IMG/VR virus record: IMGVR_UViG_3300032177_000002
Location: 1-64,000 of that record
Strand: one strand, 5' to 3'
DNA length: 64,000 nucleotides
Source: a virus
Under the pieces are notes generated by a model. It saw only the letters and a list, made by a program, of their open reading frames with translations, was not told the origin of the DNA and made no database searches. Below, piece by piece: positions 26,062-36,074 of this stretch. Positions within the stretch are counted from its first letter, which is position 1. Every line of letters starts with the position of its first letter. A program made the translations under genes and the position numbers.

Positions 26062-26886
26062 CTATGGAAGTGTTACACGAAAAAAATCAAAAGAAGCACC
26101 GCCCCTATCAATATGGGGTGTTTTATCAGAAGTACAACGAGCCCACCACATAATTCCAAATCTTTGTGGAATAAGATCAATCCATTGGCTATAATCCATA
26201 GCTATACACCACCAAGAATACCCATCTAGACTGCTATAAATACTCGCAGTTTTAGTAGAGTTATTCCATACTATTTTTATGTAACACCCTTTTCCAGACA
26301 CAGTACATCCAGTAGACATAGTCTTTCCAGACCCGTAATTTGTCCATGCTAGTGAAGTCGGTGGATTATTAGCAGTCCCCAAGTATCCTATACCAGCTCG
26401 ATAACCTCTGTAATAAAAAGTAGTATCAACATAATCAGAAGACATATAAATACCGTACATACCCCCTATAGCCTGATATGCATTTACTTTAGTAATTATA
26501 GTAAAACTTGCGTTAGGGGCAACTTGATACAAAACATGCTGATCTGGCCACCAGTTACCATACTCACCACCATCCCATCCAACAGTTGCCCATACTTTTC
26601 CTTTACTAACCCCGTATGACTCTACTCCAGAAGACGGAGCTCCAGCCAACATCCAACTCCATTTGCTTGTATTTAATGTGGTACCATCAAACTCATCATC
26701 ATAAATAGACGGATTTATAGGTGGTGTATCAGCAGAATATACAGCAGTTGGAATACTACCAAAAGCTAACGAAGTAGCCGTATCATTTACAGCTACTAGT
26801 TTACTTCCTTGTCCTGAATAACTATCAGGTGTAACATCAGACAAATTTAAAAAATTATTATTTTGTTGAGATGGCGTAATAGTCAT
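26062..26886 (-). CDS. Lectin-like fibre tip protein, 274 aa (copy 1 of 3)
   Basis: The short N-terminus ITPSQQNNNFLNLSDVTP is the conserved head of a three-gene family (26062, 26899, 27683). Then a linker and PPINPSIYDDEFDGTTLN opens a beta-jelly-roll of LamG/concanavalin type ending in an FFRVTLP strand. The motif IYSSLDGYSWWCI corresponds to SPDGLVWLPI/SPDGVVWVPT in the other copies. It probably binds carbohydrate on the host surface. Confidence 0.8.
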   Translation of the reverse strand: MTITPSQQNNNFLNLSDVTPDSYSGQGSKLVAVNDTATSLAFGSIPTAVYSADTPPINPSIYDDEFDGTTLNTSKWSWMLAGAPSSGVESYGVSKGKVWATVGWDGGEYGNWWPDQHVLYQVAPNASFTIITKVNAYQAIGGMYGIYMSSDYVDTTFYYRGYRAGIGYLGTANNPPTSLAWTNYGSGKTMSTGCTVSGKGCYIKIVWNNSTKTASIYSSLDGYSWWCIAMDYSQWIDLIPQRFGIMWWARCTSDKTPHIDRGGASFDFFRVTLP

Positions 26887-26898
26887 TATCTTTTCTTT

Positions 26899-27669
26899 TT
26901 ATAAAGTTACTCTAAAATAATCTACGGATAATCCCATACTGGTTAACCGACTGCCATAATAAAAAGCGGAAAGAAAAGCCATTCCAAAATAATTTATCGT
27001 TGTTAAATTATTATCGTGTGTAGTTCCATTAGTAATCGGTAGCCAAACAAGTCCATCTGGACTTGCCCATCCTCTAAATTTAGCTGTAGTCTTATTCCAC
27101 GTCGCTTTAAAATACAAATTATTAGGTGAAAGAGATATAGTCGTGTTTAATATTGTCCAAGATGAACCTGACCAATACATAGAACATGCCATATAGTTAC
27201 TGGTATAACCCATTCCTATTAGAATTGGACTTTCCGCGCCAAAAGAGCTATTCCCCATAAATAACCCACAAAAAACATGGTGATACTGCGATGAACTCAT
27301 TTTTGCAAGTATAGTAAAACTTTGATTTGGTGCTGGTTGTGCAATTACATTGGCATACTGAGGATCTACAGCAACATCATTGAAAGTTAAAAACATTTTA
27401 CCATTATTAACATTTACAGATAATGGAGCACCATTATAATACCAACCCCATTTTGGATTTAAAGAGACTCCTGAAAATTCATCATCGTAAATTGACGGAA
27501 TTATCGGAGGTATATCTGCTGGAGATGAGCTATACGAAGCAACAGAAGAAAATTCTAAAGCTGTAGCCCCAGAATTAACTACTATTCCTTTTCCACCGTT
27601 TCCTACAAACGTATTAGGACTATCTGTAAGATTTAAAAAATTATCGTTAAGTTGAGAAGGGAAGATCAT
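26899..27669 (-). CDS. Lectin-like fibre tip protein, 256 aa (copy 2 of 3)
   Basis: Same architecture as 26062-26886: head PSQLNDNFLNLTDSPN, then IIPSIYDDEFSGVSLNPKWG and a beta-sandwich with WNKTTAKFRGWASPDGLVWLP, ending DYFRVTL. The DNA around 27050-27115 is still highly similar to 27838-27902 in copy 3, so this pair duplicated recently or exchanges by gene conversion. Receptor-binding role inferred. Confidence 0.8.
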   Translation of the reverse strand: MIFPSQLNDNFLNLTDSPNTFVGNGGKGIVVNSGATALEFSSVASYSSSPADIPPIIPSIYDDEFSGVSLNPKWGWYYNGAPLSVNVNNGKMFLTFNDVAVDPQYANVIAQPAPNQSFTILAKMSSSQYHHVFCGLFMGNSSFGAESPILIGMGYTSNYMACSMYWSGSSWTILNTTISLSPNNLYFKATWNKTTAKFRGWASPDGLVWLPITNGTTHDNNLTTINYFGMAFLSAFYYGSRLTSMGLSVDYFRVTL

Positions 27670-27682
27670 TGTAAATATACTC

Positions 27683-30028
27683 CTATAGAAAAACTCTAAA
27701 ATAATCTACAGAGGCCACACATCTATCTGTATAACTAAATAAATTAGAATTTGACCAAAAACATAAACCAAATCTGGTTACCGTTGTTAATGCATTATCA
27801 TTCGTACTTCCATCTGAAGTAGGTACCCAAACAACCCCATCTGGACTTACCCACCCTCTAAATTTAGCTGTAGCCTTATTCCAGGTTATTTTAAGCCATA
27901 TACCACTCGGATCTATAGATTGACCAGATAAGTATACCTCTGACCCAGCATTTATATAACGCATATATGCTACCGGATAACCGCCAGAGTATGGATTACC
28001 ATACCCAGATATAATAAGCCCATCCGGATTTGATGCAGCTGTACCAATAAAAATGCCTATAATAGAATACTTTCCTGTTTCTAAATGACAATTAAAACGA
28101 GAGACAATAGTAAAACTTTGATCCGGTGCTGTCTGAGCTAAAACGTGTGCGTCTGTCCAAAAATTAGCAAATACTCCTGAATCAGGGGCAAAACTTATTT
28201 GTAATCTCCCACTTCCAACAACAGCACTTTCTACTCCAGATGAAGGAGCTCCACCGAATAGCCATAACCATTTTGGGTCAATAGAAGATCCACTAAATTC
28301 ATCATCATAAATAGAAGGTGAAGTTGGGGGATCGTCACCTGGAAATGGATTTGGGGGTATTGTAACAGTAGCTAATTCAACTTTAGTAGCAGCACTATTT
28401 ACTGCTAAATATTTTCCAGCTTTACCGACATACGTTTTAGTAGTTCCATAATCTATAGTTCCTGTATATAAAGTACCAGAAAATGTGCCATGGCTAGCCG
28501 TGTCTTTCCATGTAGCCGGAACTGAATAGGCTACCATAGCGCTAGTCACATAATACAAAGTCTCATCAGCAGGGTCTACGAAACACCAAAACATATCAGA
28601 GGTATCCACACTACTAAAATAAATTGGGTACCACCAACTTTGACCGGTTGCTCCATCGTTATACCAACGTCTCCATTTTGTTACCCCTATTCCAGCAGTA
28701 GTAGCATGAATCTTGTATATGTATTCTCCAGAATAATGGACAAAAGCATGACGTACATTAGCGGAAGGAATTTGCCACTGATTCCAGTCCCCAGAATAGC
28801 CTCCATCTGTTCTATTCCTAGAAGCGATAATTCCTACTGGCCCGCAATCTCTTGCACTTGCAGATGCATTTGCAAAATACACCCCATTCCATGCTTTTAA
28901 AAATGCCCCCGTTGTAGCAGAAGCACTTGTAGTATGTTTTCGTATAGAATCAGTAGTAAAATCAATTTCAATTGTTCCACCACCTGCAGTAGATACCAAC
29001 AATACTCCATTTTTCATTATGGCATGTTTTGGTTCTAACTCTATTGCGCTATTTGTATTTTTTAAAAATCTCATCCATAATAGGTTTGTAGAATAATCAA
29101 CTATGTCTACTCTATCTGTATATGCAGTAATGACGACCTTTTCTGGAAAGTCTGCTCTAGTGCCCCGAAATAATGGATCAGCCGCTTCTCTAAACCAACC
29201 ACTTGTATTATTTACAGTTCCACTATTGATTGTAAATCCAAATACATCTACACGATTTATAACAAAGTTTCCGTCACCTCCAACCCATACGTCAATTCGC
29301 ATGGGTTTACTCATAACTGCTCCACGATCAGTTGCAGTTCTTAATGTTACCCATGCAGATGTAGAATTATTCCAATAATATGTAGTTATAGTTTGCCCAC
29401 CACTTCTAACTAATCGTAATTTCCCATAAGTATCCGTAGTAGAAGCAGATACATAAGACCCCCAAGTGTTATTAGTCAAAATATCTGAATCGTATACATT
29501 ATCATGATGTCTTCTAACATAACACCAGTTCATGTCATCAACTTCTGCCTGCAACATAGGAACACCACCTTCTACACCACCACTCTTACTTAAATTTACA
29601 TAAGAAATTTGAATATCAAAGTTTCCAATCAAACACCATCGAAATCTTGAGCATAGATATTTAGCGACCCATCCACTAATAGGACTTATAGTATTAAATT
29701 TTACATGGTCATCTGAAACAATAGACATAACCGGATTAGTAACGCCAGCAGCTAATCCAGAAGGCTCTATATCTGTCATCCACGTTTTGCCGTTATACAC
29801 ACCCCCAGAACAGAATGACGTGCCATTTAAAGTAGGACCGCACTCAGAACCATTGTAATAATGTTTTCCATTTCTACCAATTCCATAAAGGCCATTTCCT
29901 GGGGTAGGAGAGGCCCATTGTTCTCCTGCGGTATCATAGACAAATATGGAGTTAACTGAACTTTCTATATCTGTTACGTCAGATAAATTTAGTAAATTAT
30001 TACTAAGTTGTGATGGTGATAACGTCAT
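27683..30028 (-). CDS. Large multidomain tail fibre with C-terminal lectin-like domain, 781 aa (copy 3 of 3)
   Basis: Shares the head LSPSQLSNNLLNLSDVTD and the C-terminal domain (SIYDDEFSGSSIDPKW ... WNKATAKFRGWVSPDGVVWVP) with the two smaller paralogues. Between them it carries about 500 extra residues of beta-rich, Trp- and Tyr-rich sequence without an obvious hydrolase signature. It looks like an extended version of the same adhesin, with additional carbohydrate-binding modules (inference). It lies 4 bp from the next fibre gene. Confidence 0.8.
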   Translation of the reverse strand: MTLSPSQLSNNLLNLSDVTDIESSVNSIFVYDTAGEQWASPTPGNGLYGIGRNGKHYYNGSECGPTLNGTSFCSGGVYNGKTWMTDIEPSGLAAGVTNPVMSIVSDDHVKFNTISPISGWVAKYLCSRFRWCLIGNFDIQISYVNLSKSGGVEGGVPMLQAEVDDMNWCYVRRHHDNVYDSDILTNNTWGSYVSASTTDTYGKLRLVRSGGQTITTYYWNNSTSAWVTLRTATDRGAVMSKPMRIDVWVGGDGNFVINRVDVFGFTINSGTVNNTSGWFREAADPLFRGTRADFPEKVVITAYTDRVDIVDYSTNLLWMRFLKNTNSAIELEPKHAIMKNGVLLVSTAGGGTIEIDFTTDSIRKHTTSASATTGAFLKAWNGVYFANASASARDCGPVGIIASRNRTDGGYSGDWNQWQIPSANVRHAFVHYSGEYIYKIHATTAGIGVTKWRRWYNDGATGQSWWYPIYFSSVDTSDMFWCFVDPADETLYYVTSAMVAYSVPATWKDTASHGTFSGTLYTGTIDYGTTKTYVGKAGKYLAVNSAATKVELATVTIPPNPFPGDDPPTSPSIYDDEFSGSSIDPKWLWLFGGAPSSGVESAVVGSGRLQISFAPDSGVFANFWTDAHVLAQTAPDQSFTIVSRFNCHLETGKYSIIGIFIGTAASNPDGLIISGYGNPYSGGYPVAYMRYINAGSEVYLSGQSIDPSGIWLKITWNKATAKFRGWVSPDGVVWVPTSDGSTNDNALTTVTRFGLCFWSNSNLFSYTDRCVASVDYFRVFL

Positions 30029-30031
30029 AAT

Positions 30032-30925
30032 TTATCCGTTCGTCCAATAAATAAACTGATAAAAAGAAGCAGACTCGGACACATACGTTACTGTCTTTGA
30101 TACCGACGTATATTGATACTCATCCACGGTAGCTGGACTTCCAACAACCCATTTAAGTTTTACTCCATTTCTATGTACCTCTATAGCATATCCTGACGGG
30201 CTAGATTTAGCTAATACAGGGGTGTACGATAAAATTTTGGTCGTACTCCCGTCATCTATTTTCGTTTCTTCGGTATAAGCTGCTGAAAATGATGAAAATG
30301 ATGAAAAAGCAACTTTTTTCTTTGTGAACGTATCAGCAGAGTCTTCTAGTAATAACACATCGGCGCTAACTGGAGTAGATTTCAATGCAAATGAATTAAA
30401 ATCTCCTGCAGCTCTCTTTAATTGGTCATCGTTTGTAACACTTCCTAAACTTACTTGCGTCTTTGTGACTAAATGAGGGTTACTTACATTGGTCTCATGT
30501 AGATGCAAAACTGACTCTATAACTCTGATAGTTTTATCTATCAGATACTGCCCCCAATTAAAAGAATAGTCTCCTGGCAAGTATAGTTGGTACCACCTAG
30601 TTTTCACTAATACTTGCTGTTCGCATGCTGCTAGATCTTCTTCTGGATTGCTAGCACCATCTGAATTCGTAGCTATACATTGGAATACATAACCGCCATC
30701 AACAGATCCGGTTATAGTAACGTTAGGATTCTGTGCTGTAGATATTCCGTCTACGAAATTGCCATTTACTCCCTGATCAGCAGTAGACCCGTATGGCACG
30801 GAAAGCATTTCCCATCTCCATGATGATGGAGATCCTGTTGCAGTCGCACCAAGAGTAATTGCTTGAGGGGATGTAGAATAACTTAATTCTATATCTGCGT
30901 TACATGTTACTTGAGGTATAGCCAT
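30032..30925 (-). CDS. Short tail fibre sharing the N-terminus of the 613-aa fibre, 297 aa
   Basis: Residues 1-210 are a close paralogue of 23702-25543 (shared GATATGSP, QQVLVKTRWYQLYLPGDYS, FTKKKVAFSSF). The unique C-terminal about 85 residues (AIEVHRNGVKLKWV ... FYQFIYWTNG) form a small domain instead of the two lectin-like ones. It is the first fibre gene after the gpJ-like baseplate gene. The shared N-terminus suggests both compete for, or share, one attachment site. Confidence 0.8.
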   Translation of the reverse strand: MAIPQVTCNADIELSYSTSPQAITLGATATGSPSSWRWEMLSVPYGSTADQGVNGNFVDGISTAQNPNVTITGSVDGGYVFQCIATNSDGASNPEEDLAACEQQVLVKTRWYQLYLPGDYSFNWGQYLIDKTIRVIESVLHLHETNVSNPHLVTKTQVSLGSVTNDDQLKRAAGDFNSFALKSTPVSADVLLLEDSADTFTKKKVAFSSFSSFSAAYTEETKIDDGSTTKILSYTPVLAKSSPSGYAIEVHRNGVKLKWVVGSPATVDEYQYTSVSKTVTYVSESASFYQFIYWTNG

Positions 30926-30964
30926 CCTAGTACCATTCTCCTATAATATTACTCTAGCATCTAC

Positions 30965-33409
30965 TCAAATAGTTTCCTGAATATGAATCGTTATATTAGC
31001 CGCTGTAGATACGGGTAACTCATTTTGTCCTAGTTTCAAGCTTGATGTAGACCCATTTATTAAAAGGCTTGGTACATCAAGGATCCCAGGGCTCACAGCG
31101 TGAATAGCTGTATAGACCCTAGATCTACTTACATATCCTCCAAAGTCCCACACACTCGTTACTCCATCGTCTTCCACTACTAAGGGCTCTAAAAACGCCA
31201 ACAGGGCATTCCTAATTTCTTCCGCTACGCCCCCTGGCCATGTAACCGTTGCGGCAATCGTTATTACTTTTGGCTCATAGTTGAAAACGGTTACCTGATG
31301 GTTTACTACCAAAACGCCGTGTGTAACCGGCGATGCATTCCTATTCCCGTTAAAGTACTGTTCTAATTGCGATTTCTGATTTTGGTTCAGTGTGGTACCC
31401 CCGTTCCCTACCACCATGAGTTTTATGGTCTTCGGACCTAACCCTTCTTCGATAGCCACTGCGCGAGCTACAGGGCGAACCCCAGCAGCATCGATAAACC
31501 GTTTCACCGCATGCAACTCGCAGTCTTCTGCCGTGCTAACAGTATCCCTGGTTCTTAGACTAGCAGGTGCATCCCTCTTTACCCGTTCTATATCTTCTGC
31601 TGTCCCACCATCTTTCATTCTCCAACCGTATGCAGCCCGAGGGTTGTATACTTCTGATACCCCGCTTATCCCGTCTGTATTTGTAGAAATCTCTTTTATA
31701 CCAACATTCCCGTCCACATCGCCACCTACTCTGTATGTAGCACGTATATTGTTTGTTCCACTTATTGGGATTTTACCGTTCGTGCCATCCCCAAAATGGA
31801 TAGTGGCTTTATCTTTTGCATCTGTCTCAATTGTATAGTTCCTGCTGTTTTCTGAACTATTTAGAAAGTTAGCCATTCTGGTCCATGACATCCAACCCCC
31901 ACTTCCTGTTTCATCAATCTCTATTTCATCGCTTTCATCTAAAAACGGCGTCTCAGGCAACGCATAGGATTGGCTTACACTCCCATCACTACCTCCAATT
32001 ACCTGCGGTCCTACTGTTTCTCCTTGTGTCACAAGTACCATCATAAATTGATCACCATGATCAATAGCTAATTCTTCTATTACTGGGAGTGTCACAAGAA
32101 GTGCTTCTGTTACTCTGTATCTCAGCCACCATCCTGGTACTGAATTGACCTCGTAAGAGTTCCAGCTACGTTCTACATCTTGTGGAAAATTATAAGTTAA
32201 CACACCATCTGATCCAAAAGCATTAGATGTGTCTTCTTGGTTATCAAGAGGTACCCAATCCGCTTGTACCAAATAATCATCGCTATTTAATGATGGTATT
32301 ATTTGTCCCAATAACCCAGTTGTTACAACCATATTTTCGCCATCATAAGATGAAACAAGTCGCTCTGATACACCTGTAGCTACATGCGTTACTGTTACAT
32401 CAGCTCCGCTACGATCCAACGTACCTAATAACGAGTTTATATACACGATTAGCAGAGCATACTCATTTGTTTCTACCCTAGTAGGCGCAAACTTGGATAA
32501 AATACCATCGTAGTATTCCCAGCATCCAGATAAAGTACCTGTAGTGCCTGTTGCTACATCAATGTCTACTTGAGCGAATAAGCACTGCGTATGTCCAATG
32601 TATAATGCATCAGAAGCCTCCAAAGTTGCCCACGGCGTATACGTGGATCCTGGGGTATAATTTGCTACAGCAAAATCTTCAGTGAATGCCTTAAGCTTCC
32701 AACTTAGATCTGTTTCTGTTTGGAATCCTGGCGTTCCGTTACCCGGAACTTTTACAACGCGTACCGTATTTTCATCAACAAATTCTGTTACCCTGAACTC
32801 TCCACCATTACTGCCGGTTCCTTTAGGTATAAATAAATGCATAGTTACGGATTCAGCAGCAAATGCGTCCCCGCTAGTCTTTGTAAAAATATCTGGTGCC
32901 GTAGTACTCACAGATCCAACCCCTGACTTAACTGTTTCCAACCCATATACATGGGTTAATCTGTCCGTCCTCGTCAGGCCTATACCACCTACATCCATTA
33001 CTTCATACGTAATAGGTGGAACCGATTCTGTAGAGAATTCAGATAGTTCTGGTATAAACCCAGTTATATCTGCTGTGGTTACCTCTGATAGCTTTACGAG
33101 AAGTTCCGCCTGCGCTGGCGAGGCGCTATTCAATGAAACCCCAATCAGTTTCATCAAGCGTTTCAAGCTCTCCAGCAGCGTAAGCGAATCAATCATCATC
33201 TCTTGGGCTATAATGTCTGTCCTGCAATTATTCAGATGGCCGACTAACGCAAATGCACGTAGAAGTTGTACATGCACTTCGTAATCATTTTCGTCAGTTA
33301 AGCCCATTGCTTCTCTGTTCCTTCGGAAGAAGGTGAGAAGTTCTTTTAATATTTCTGGGTAATAAAAAGATGAAAATTCAACGTCCGGGACGGTTATAAC
33401 CCTGCTCAT
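30965..33409 (-). CDS. Baseplate J-like (gp47-type) wedge protein, 814 aa
   Basis: I chose the ATG at 33409 (MSRVITVPDVEFSSFYY) with GGAG upstream; a longer frame starts at 33424 inside the previous gene. The N-terminal helical region and the C-terminal segment (LGPKTIKLMVVGNGGTTLN, VTHGVLVVNHQVTVFNYEP, VWDFGGYVSRSRVYTAI) fit the gpJ/T4 gp6 baseplate family; an RATYRVGGDVDGNVG motif typical of the family lies mid-protein. It is larger than P2 gpJ, with inserted beta domains. It follows the gp25-like gene as in P2. Confidence 0.85.
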   Translation of the reverse strand: MSRVITVPDVEFSSFYYPEILKELLTFFRRNREAMGLTDENDYEVHVQLLRAFALVGHLNNCRTDIIAQEMMIDSLTLLESLKRLMKLIGVSLNSASPAQAELLVKLSEVTTADITGFIPELSEFSTESVPPITYEVMDVGGIGLTRTDRLTHVYGLETVKSGVGSVSTTAPDIFTKTSGDAFAAESVTMHLFIPKGTGSNGGEFRVTEFVDENTVRVVKVPGNGTPGFQTETDLSWKLKAFTEDFAVANYTPGSTYTPWATLEASDALYIGHTQCLFAQVDIDVATGTTGTLSGCWEYYDGILSKFAPTRVETNEYALLIVYINSLLGTLDRSGADVTVTHVATGVSERLVSSYDGENMVVTTGLLGQIIPSLNSDDYLVQADWVPLDNQEDTSNAFGSDGVLTYNFPQDVERSWNSYEVNSVPGWWLRYRVTEALLVTLPVIEELAIDHGDQFMMVLVTQGETVGPQVIGGSDGSVSQSYALPETPFLDESDEIEIDETGSGGWMSWTRMANFLNSSENSRNYTIETDAKDKATIHFGDGTNGKIPISGTNNIRATYRVGGDVDGNVGIKEISTNTDGISGVSEVYNPRAAYGWRMKDGGTAEDIERVKRDAPASLRTRDTVSTAEDCELHAVKRFIDAAGVRPVARAVAIEEGLGPKTIKLMVVGNGGTTLNQNQKSQLEQYFNGNRNASPVTHGVLVVNHQVTVFNYEPKVITIAATVTWPGGVAEEIRNALLAFLEPLVVEDDGVTSVWDFGGYVSRSRVYTAIHAVSPGILDVPSLLINGSTSSLKLGQNELPVSTAANITIHIQETI

Positions 33410-33413
33410 AGCT

Positions 33414-33794
33414 CTAATCTCCAACCGGAGGAATAGGTACTTCTATAAATTTACCTTCCTGCGTTTCCATATTTATGTATTCAACACTCATGTACAATTC
33501 ACCTTCGTCCCCACGTTTGAATTGTACAGCTTCATCTTCAGATTTAAGTTTTGCTAATTGATCCGCTTCAAATAAATCAAATATGCTTATAACTTTTTCT
33601 TTTATACGCCCTGTAGTCATTCCATCGTTAATGCCAAATATCATCCATTCGCCTAATCCAATGGTCTGGAATGGATTTTCACTCTCCATCCCTATTAGAG
33701 CTAACTGTACTAGCTGCTCTATATAAGCATCCCCGTACAACTTTTTAAGCCGCCCATTCTTTGTCACTAGCGGAACTTGAATACCACATGCCAT
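33414..33794 (-). CDS. gpW/gp25-like baseplate protein, 126 aa
   Basis: Small baseplate wedge protein that in P2 and T4 helps start sheath polymerisation. Position between the spike (gpV-like) and gpJ-like genes, length (about 100-130 aa) and the FQTIGLGEWMIFGINDG and DEGELYMSVEYIN segments support the assignment. It overlaps nothing and sits 1 bp after the spike gene. Confidence 0.75.
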   Translation of the reverse strand: MACGIQVPLVTKNGRLKKLYGDAYIEQLVQLALIGMESENPFQTIGLGEWMIFGINDGMTTGRIKEKVISIFDLFEADQLAKLKSEDEAVQFKRGDEGELYMSVEYINMETQEGKFIEVPIPPVGD

Positions 33795-33795
33795 A

Positions 33796-34473
33796 TTAAC
33801 TTGTCCTCGTCGTAGTGCTTAACCATGTAGAAGTACTACCTATTAAAGCAGTTATCTTTGTAATCATAGCCGTCTTGTAAGCACCCCAATTAGGGTCTGT
33901 AAGTGGTGGCGATGCCGCCGTTAAACACGTCTTCCATGCATCCAGAAACGTGGTTACAAAATCAGCAAAGAATTTAGTGCCTTTTAAAACAAAATCTGTC
34001 GGAGTTACATTTAAATCAGTTAACGGCGCGGATATATGAACTTTGGTGCTTGACTTAATTACTATGTTACCACTAGGTTCCATAGTAATAGTGGATCCTG
34101 TTACTCCACTCTTAACAATTACTTCACCCGTCTTATCATCCAATATGATTTGGTTTCCGCCGGCAGTTTCTATACCGCGCCTGTTAGGATAGTTCTTCTT
34201 GAAGTCATTAGGTAACCCCTCACCTTCTGTGATCAGCCTGCCTAGATAACGTACTTCATCCGCAAACTCAGTAATATCATCCCCTCCTGGCATCATCACT
34301 AGTACCGTATCGCCGACCTCAGGCATCGCAAACCAACATCCTGCGGGGAATATAGGCTCAATCCATTCTGGGTACTCATCCCCTCCGATATCTGGTAGAG
34401 CCACCTTAATTGCCCCGCCTTTAGCTGGGTCGTCTATGTTTGAGACGATTGCTAGTGAGCACTCTATTATCAT
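33796..34473 (-). CDS. gpV-like baseplate spike/assembly protein, 225 aa
   Basis: An N-terminal OB-fold (IDDPAKGGAIKVALPDIGG, FPAGCWFAMPEVGDTVLVMMPGG) is followed by the repetitive beta-helix-like stretch typical of phage spikes (NQIILDDKTGEVIVKSGVTGSTITM, cited in part). This is the tip that punctures the outer membrane. The ATG at 34473 overlaps the hub stop codon (ATGA). The order hub, spike, gp25, gpJ is standard for contractile tails. Confidence 0.83.
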   Translation of the reverse strand: MIIECSLAIVSNIDDPAKGGAIKVALPDIGGDEYPEWIEPIFPAGCWFAMPEVGDTVLVMMPGGDDITEFADEVRYLGRLITEGEGLPNDFKKNYPNRRGIETAGGNQIILDDKTGEVIVKSGVTGSTITMEPSGNIVIKSSTKVHISAPLTDLNVTPTDFVLKGTKFFADFVTTFLDAWKTCLTAASPPLTDPNWGAYKTAMITKITALIGSTSTWLSTTTRTS

Positions 34474-36074
34474 GGCGTCCTACCTTCTATCTTTCCCCCT
34501 CCGGATACAAGTGGCCGTTTCTTTGACTTAACACCTGTTTTTGATGCAGCTTTTCGTCTGGATACTTCTTGCGATAACACTTTGTATGCCACAAACTCAC
34601 ATACGTATGGGCTACCTGCTTCCATCTTGTATTTGCACTGGGTTAACCTGTACAAGCCATCGCATCTAGCACTCATACCAAGAAATTCGTGTATTTGCCT
34701 AGGCCTAATAGGCTCCGCTCCTACTATTACTTTCCCTTTCAATACTAAAAAGTCTCTCTCCCGTTCCTTAAGCCATTGGCTAACAAATTTCTCGGCATCT
34801 TTCTGATTTCTAAATGGTCTGCTAGCTACTGCCTCTAATGACTGTCCGAACGCTGTAAAACGCACCCTAGCCCCTTGGCTTATAGTTTTCTTTGCTGAAA
34901 AGTTACCAGTAGAAACTGTACTAAAATTTACACCTTCTCCTTTGGAGGAATCTTCTATAGACGTTATTTCAATAGTTCTTTTTGATTTATCAAAATATAA
35001 AACTTCTACTGCATTTGGCTGTTCCGTAATAGCAAATTCTATTTCCCAGGATAATAAACTTCTGTCATTTCCATTGTAGGAAAACGAATAGTATGCTTCC
35101 CCGTAATCCTGCTTAGATTTAAAATAAACTACCCAATTATTTTTACCATAATCATATCCTACCCATAAATCAAATCTATTTATAGTAGCTAATTTTTGTA
35201 AAAATTGCCAATCTGTTTGATGAGACGTTTGAATTCTTGATGGCGATGAGCTTTTCTTACGTTTTGTAACGCCTGGGGGTAAAGGAACTACTTCAATACA
35301 AGTTCCTGTAGCGCAATTGTACTTTTTAATTTCAGGTTGATTCTGTACTTGTGGCATGTTAAATGCCGGAGTTTGACTAGGCATATTATTTTTACTTTTA
35401 GATCCTGTACCCCCCTTTGCTTGCACACTTTTATCTACAGGATCACAATCTGCTAAGTACCCATATTTTGCAGCTACTTTTTTAACTATCTGATCATCTG
35501 GCATACTAGTATATACATGCTTTAATTTTTGTGGCCTACCACGTTGCCCACCACCTTTACCTTTTTTACCAGCGGATTCTCCTCCACTATGTTTGGATAC
35601 ATTTACTGGCTTCTTCCCTTTTGCAGCTCTTTCTCGTACAGGTTGTTTTAATACGAACTGGTTACCGAGCATCATTTTATGTCGGCCATCATACCCTTTT
35701 ATAGTAAACTTATTAGTGCCTTGGCTGTCACCTGAAGGCATCCATTTTACTATTTCTGTTCTACCCATGTATACAGTTTTACCGGCATACCCCATAAATA
35801 AATCTATCCCATTACCTTCTTGAAATGCTTTGCAATCGATTACTTCTTTCCAGTCTATAGGTTTACCAGGATCAAAACTAGGATGATTAACAACAGTCAG
35901 CTCGAATAAAGTAGCCATCGCCTCATCTTCTTCATAACTAACTCCTGCTATTAGTGGGCGGATAGCATTAAATAATGGTGTTGCCGCGCTTGCGTTTTTC
36001 CCTTCAATGACTATATCAAATTGTGGAGCTAGCTCATCCCCGAAACCTAAATCTGAATTAGGTTGTATTGGCAT
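34470..36074 (-). CDS. Tail hub protein (gpD/late control D-like), 534 aa
   Basis: The N-terminal fragment VYMGRTEIVKWMPSGDSQG and FTIKGYDGRHKMMLG match the hub/late-control-D fold (T4 gp27-like). A basic, low-complexity insert (residues about 165-185, Lys/Gly-rich, KKGKGGGQRGRPQK) and a flexible Pro/Gln linker split the protein, then QTSHQTDWQFLQKLATINRFDLWVG resumes the conserved hub signature. The start overlaps the previous stop (TAATG). It forms the ring holding the spike. Confidence 0.83.
   Translation of the reverse strand: MPIQPNSDLGFGDELAPQFDIVIEGKNASAATPLFNAIRPLIAGVSYEEDEAMATLFELTVVNHPSFDPGKPIDWKEVIDCKAFQEGNGIDLFMGYAGKTVYMGRTEIVKWMPSGDSQGTNKFTIKGYDGRHKMMLGNQFVLKQPVRERAAKGKKPVNVSKHSGGESAGKKGKGGGQRGRPQKLKHVYTSMPDDQIVKKVAAKYGYLADCDPVDKSVQAKGGTGSKSKNNMPSQTPAFNMPQVQNQPEIKKYNCATGTCIEVVPLPPGVTKRKKSSSPSRIQTSHQTDWQFLQKLATINRFDLWVGYDYGKNNWVVYFKSKQDYGEAYYSFSYNGNDRSLLSWEIEFAITEQPNAVEVLYFDKSKRTIEITSIEDSSKGEGVNFSTVSTGNFSAKKTISQGARVRFTAFGQSLEAVASRPFRNQKDAEKFVSQWLKERERDFLVLKGKVIVGAEPIRPRQIHEFLGMSARCDGLYRLTQCKYKMEAGSPYVCEFVAYKVLSQEVSRRKAASKTGVKSKKRPLVSGGGKIEGRTP

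Noticed and set aside
18278-30925. Possible diversity-generating retroelement in the fibre genes
   Set aside because: No reverse transcriptase, template repeat or adenine-biased variable repeat pair is visible; duplication explains the similarity.
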